A stretch of DNA of 64,000 bases, taken from positions 2,480,001-2,544,000 of the forward strand of contig NZ_CP195106.1 in NCBI RefSeq assembly GCF_051175385.1, in the 5' to 3' direction. A program made the translations under genes and the position numbers. Positions 62,745 through 64,000 of the stretch are shown here, in pieces (position 1 is the first letter of the stretch; every line of letters starts with the position of its first letter). This DNA comes from Tundrisphaera lichenicola. Its GTDB lineage: Bacteria; Planctomycetota; Planctomycetia; Isosphaerales; Isosphaeraceae. The notes beneath the pieces are model-generated. The model saw only the letters and a program-made list of their open reading frames with translations, was not told where the DNA came from and ran no database searches.

Positions 62745-63632
62745 ATGACGGACGAGCCGTCGCGAATCCTGATCGTGGGGGCTCACCCCGACGACCCTGA
62801 CATCAAGGCCGGGGGAACCGCGGCAAAGTGGTCCTCCCTGGGCCATGTCGTCCGGCTGGTTAGCCTGACCGACGGCCGGGGCGGGCACCAGACCGACTAC
62901 GGGGACAAGATAGCCCAGCGTCGGAAGGAGGAGGCCCGCGAGGCCGCCGCCGTCATCGGGGCGACCTACGACGTCGGCCCCGTCCCCGACGGAGAGCTCG
63001 ACGACCGGCTGGAGAACCGGCATCGGGTGATCCGGCTGATCCGCGAGTTCCGCCCCGACCTGATCATCACCCACCGATCGAACGACTACCACCCCGACCA
63101 CCGGTTCGCCGGGCTCCTGGTCCAGGACGCCTCTTATCTGTTGACCGTACCCGCCGTCTGCCCGGAGACTCCCTACCTGGCCAGGAGTCCGGTGATCCTC
63201 TACTTTTCCGACGCCTTCAAGAAGCCGTGCCGCTTCGAGCCGCACGTGGTCGTGGACATCGAAGACACCCTCGAAGATCTGGTGGGGATGCTCCACTGCC
63301 ACCAATCCCAGTTCTACGAGTGGCTCCCCTTCAACGCCGGCAACATGGGCGAGGTCCCCGAGGGGGACGACGCCCGCAAGGCATGGTTGGCCGGGCGGAT
63401 CCGTTCCCGGATCGCCCCGCTCGCCGATCGGCATCGAGACCTGCTCCTCCGGACCTACGGCCCCGAGGCCGGCGCCAGGGTCCGCTACATCGAGGCCTTC
63501 GAGGTCTCGGAGTATGGGGCCCCCCTGGACCTCGAAGCCCGGTCGAAGCTCTTCCCGTTCCTGCCCGCGTCGTCGACGGCAAGCTCTCCATTCGCAAAGA
63601 AGGAGTGGGTCGATGTCCCGGATGACAATTAA
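62745..63632 (+). CDS. PIG-L (LmbE) family N-deacetylase
   Basis: Zn-dependent deacetylase of 295 residues, probably acting on N-acetyl groups of GlcNAc-type substrates. The metal motif is ILIVGAHPDDPDIKAGG (His14, Asp17). A second metal His cluster reads THRSNDYHPDHRFAG. ARSPVILYFSDAFKKPCRF and HCHQSQFYEW follow. There is no signal peptide, so the enzyme is cytoplasmic, unlike its exported neighbours. The stop lies 19 bases inside the next gene, so the two are translationally coupled. The AHPDD motif has Pro in place of the usual Glu after DD. Confidence 0.92.
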   Translation: MTDEPSRILIVGAHPDDPDIKAGGTAAKWSSLGHVVRLVSLTDGRGGHQTDYGDKIAQRRKEEAREAAAVIGATYDVGPVPDGELDDRLENRHRVIRLIREFRPDLIITHRSNDYHPDHRFAGLLVQDASYLLTVPAVCPETPYLARSPVILYFSDAFKKPCRFEPHVVVDIEDTLEDLVGMLHCHQSQFYEWLPFNAGNMGEVPEGDDARKAWLAGRIRSRIAPLADRHRDLLLRTYGPEAGARVRYIEAFEVSEYGAPLDLEARSKLFPFLPASSTASSPFAKKEWVDVPDDN

Positions 63633-64000
63633 AGCGGCGTGCCTGGTGATTGGACTGGGGTCGATCCTCGACCGGTCGATGGGGGATGAACCGGGACCGG
63701 CCGCGATCCGACCCGGCGGGGTGATCCGCCTCTTCAACGGCAAGGATCTGACGGGACTTCGATCCTGGCTCAAGGACACCGGCAAGGACGACCCTCGACG
63801 GGTCTTCCGGGTCGAGGATGGCCTGCTCCACATCTCGGGAGATGGGTTCGGCTACCTCGCCACCGACCGGTCGTACCGCGATTATCGCCTCGTCGTCGAA
63901 TACCGATGGGGTGAGCGGACCGATGGCGGGAAGTTCGTCCGGAACTCGGGCATCCTCCTACACGCCACCGGCCCCGAAGGAGGCCCCGAAGGGACCTGGA
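63614..64000 (+). CDS. Exported DUF1080 protein, 3' end outside the window
   Basis: Partial gene with 129 codons visible. The ATG at 63614 has AAGGAG (63601-63606) seven bases upstream and overlaps the PIG-L gene by 19 bases. The start MSRMTIKAACLVIGLGSI is a signal-like sequence. DUF1080 begins at VIRLFNGKDLTGLRSWLKD, followed by VFRVEDGLLHISG, YRDYRLVVEYRWGE and NSGILLHATGP. It is thus a paralogue of the DUF1080 gene at 57.7 kb and extends the sugar-processing block beyond the window. Confidence 0.9.

Noticed and set aside
61266..63833. Minus-strand open frame of 855 codons
   Set aside because: Covers the sulfatase, deacetylase and DUF1080 genes in reverse; composition is that of a shadow.

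Overview
The window looks like chromosomal DNA of a planctomycete, most likely an Isosphaeraceae-type member of the Planctomycetota. It is GC-rich. Nearly every protein family is typical of that phylum: DUF1501 Tat proteins paired with DUF1549/DUF1553 cytochrome-like proteins, a DUF1559 pseudopilin-like protein, DUF1080 sugar hydrolases, a sulfatase, a small surface protein with an LExRVVLS motif, and an N-type (alternate) F-ATPase operon. I recognised no rRNA, tRNA, CRISPR array, integrase or transposase. The GC richness creates many long antisense shadow ORFs, which were discarded.

Layout. 1-4.6 kb: a CrtI/CrtN-like desaturase overlapping a CrtQ-like glycosyltransferase (carotenoid-type pair), a perfect hairpin terminator, a small Cys/His-rich exported protein and a DUF1559 protein. 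4.6-8.5 kb: a sigma-54-dependent response regulator (minus) and an exported thioredoxin-fold protein that has lost both redox cysteines. 8.7-15.4 kb (minus): a complete atpDCQRBEFAG operon with no separate delta gene; its b subunit carries a delta-like C-terminus. 15.6-21.3 kb (minus): aldo/keto reductase, DUF1501 and PSCyt1/DUF1549/DUF1553 genes. 21.3-22.2 kb: a gene-free stretch with a 17-bp palindrome and an array of about 22-bp-spaced boxes. 22.2-30.2 kb: an unrecognised Tat protein facing a second cytochrome/WD40/DUF1501 cluster. 30.4-39.4 kb: a two-hydrolase fusion, a small membrane protein, and a tetR-MFP-RND efflux operon. 39.4-43 kb: a YXWGXW-type repeat protein and a lipase-like hydrolase.

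43-54 kb (minus) holds the most unusual locus: an RND permease, a 1483-residue protein resembling the translocation-pore and TcB-binding parts of Tc-toxin A subunits, an MFP lipoprotein and a TolC-like channel. The TcA-like gene sits between components of one tripartite pump, and no TcB or TcC gene is visible. Beyond it lie a PAS/GAF histidine kinase and, from 56.5 kb to the right edge, an exported carbohydrate-catabolism block: aldo/keto reductase, DUF1080, esterase/SMP-30 fusion, sulfatase, PIG-L deacetylase and a second DUF1080 gene cut by the window end.

Together the genes suggest an aerobic or facultative heterotroph that breaks down (sulfated) polysaccharides outside the cytoplasm, with a large exported cytochrome-like inventory, multidrug/metal efflux, and an auxiliary possibly Na+-linked ATPase. 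Functions come from recognised motifs and gene order only; no database search was possible.
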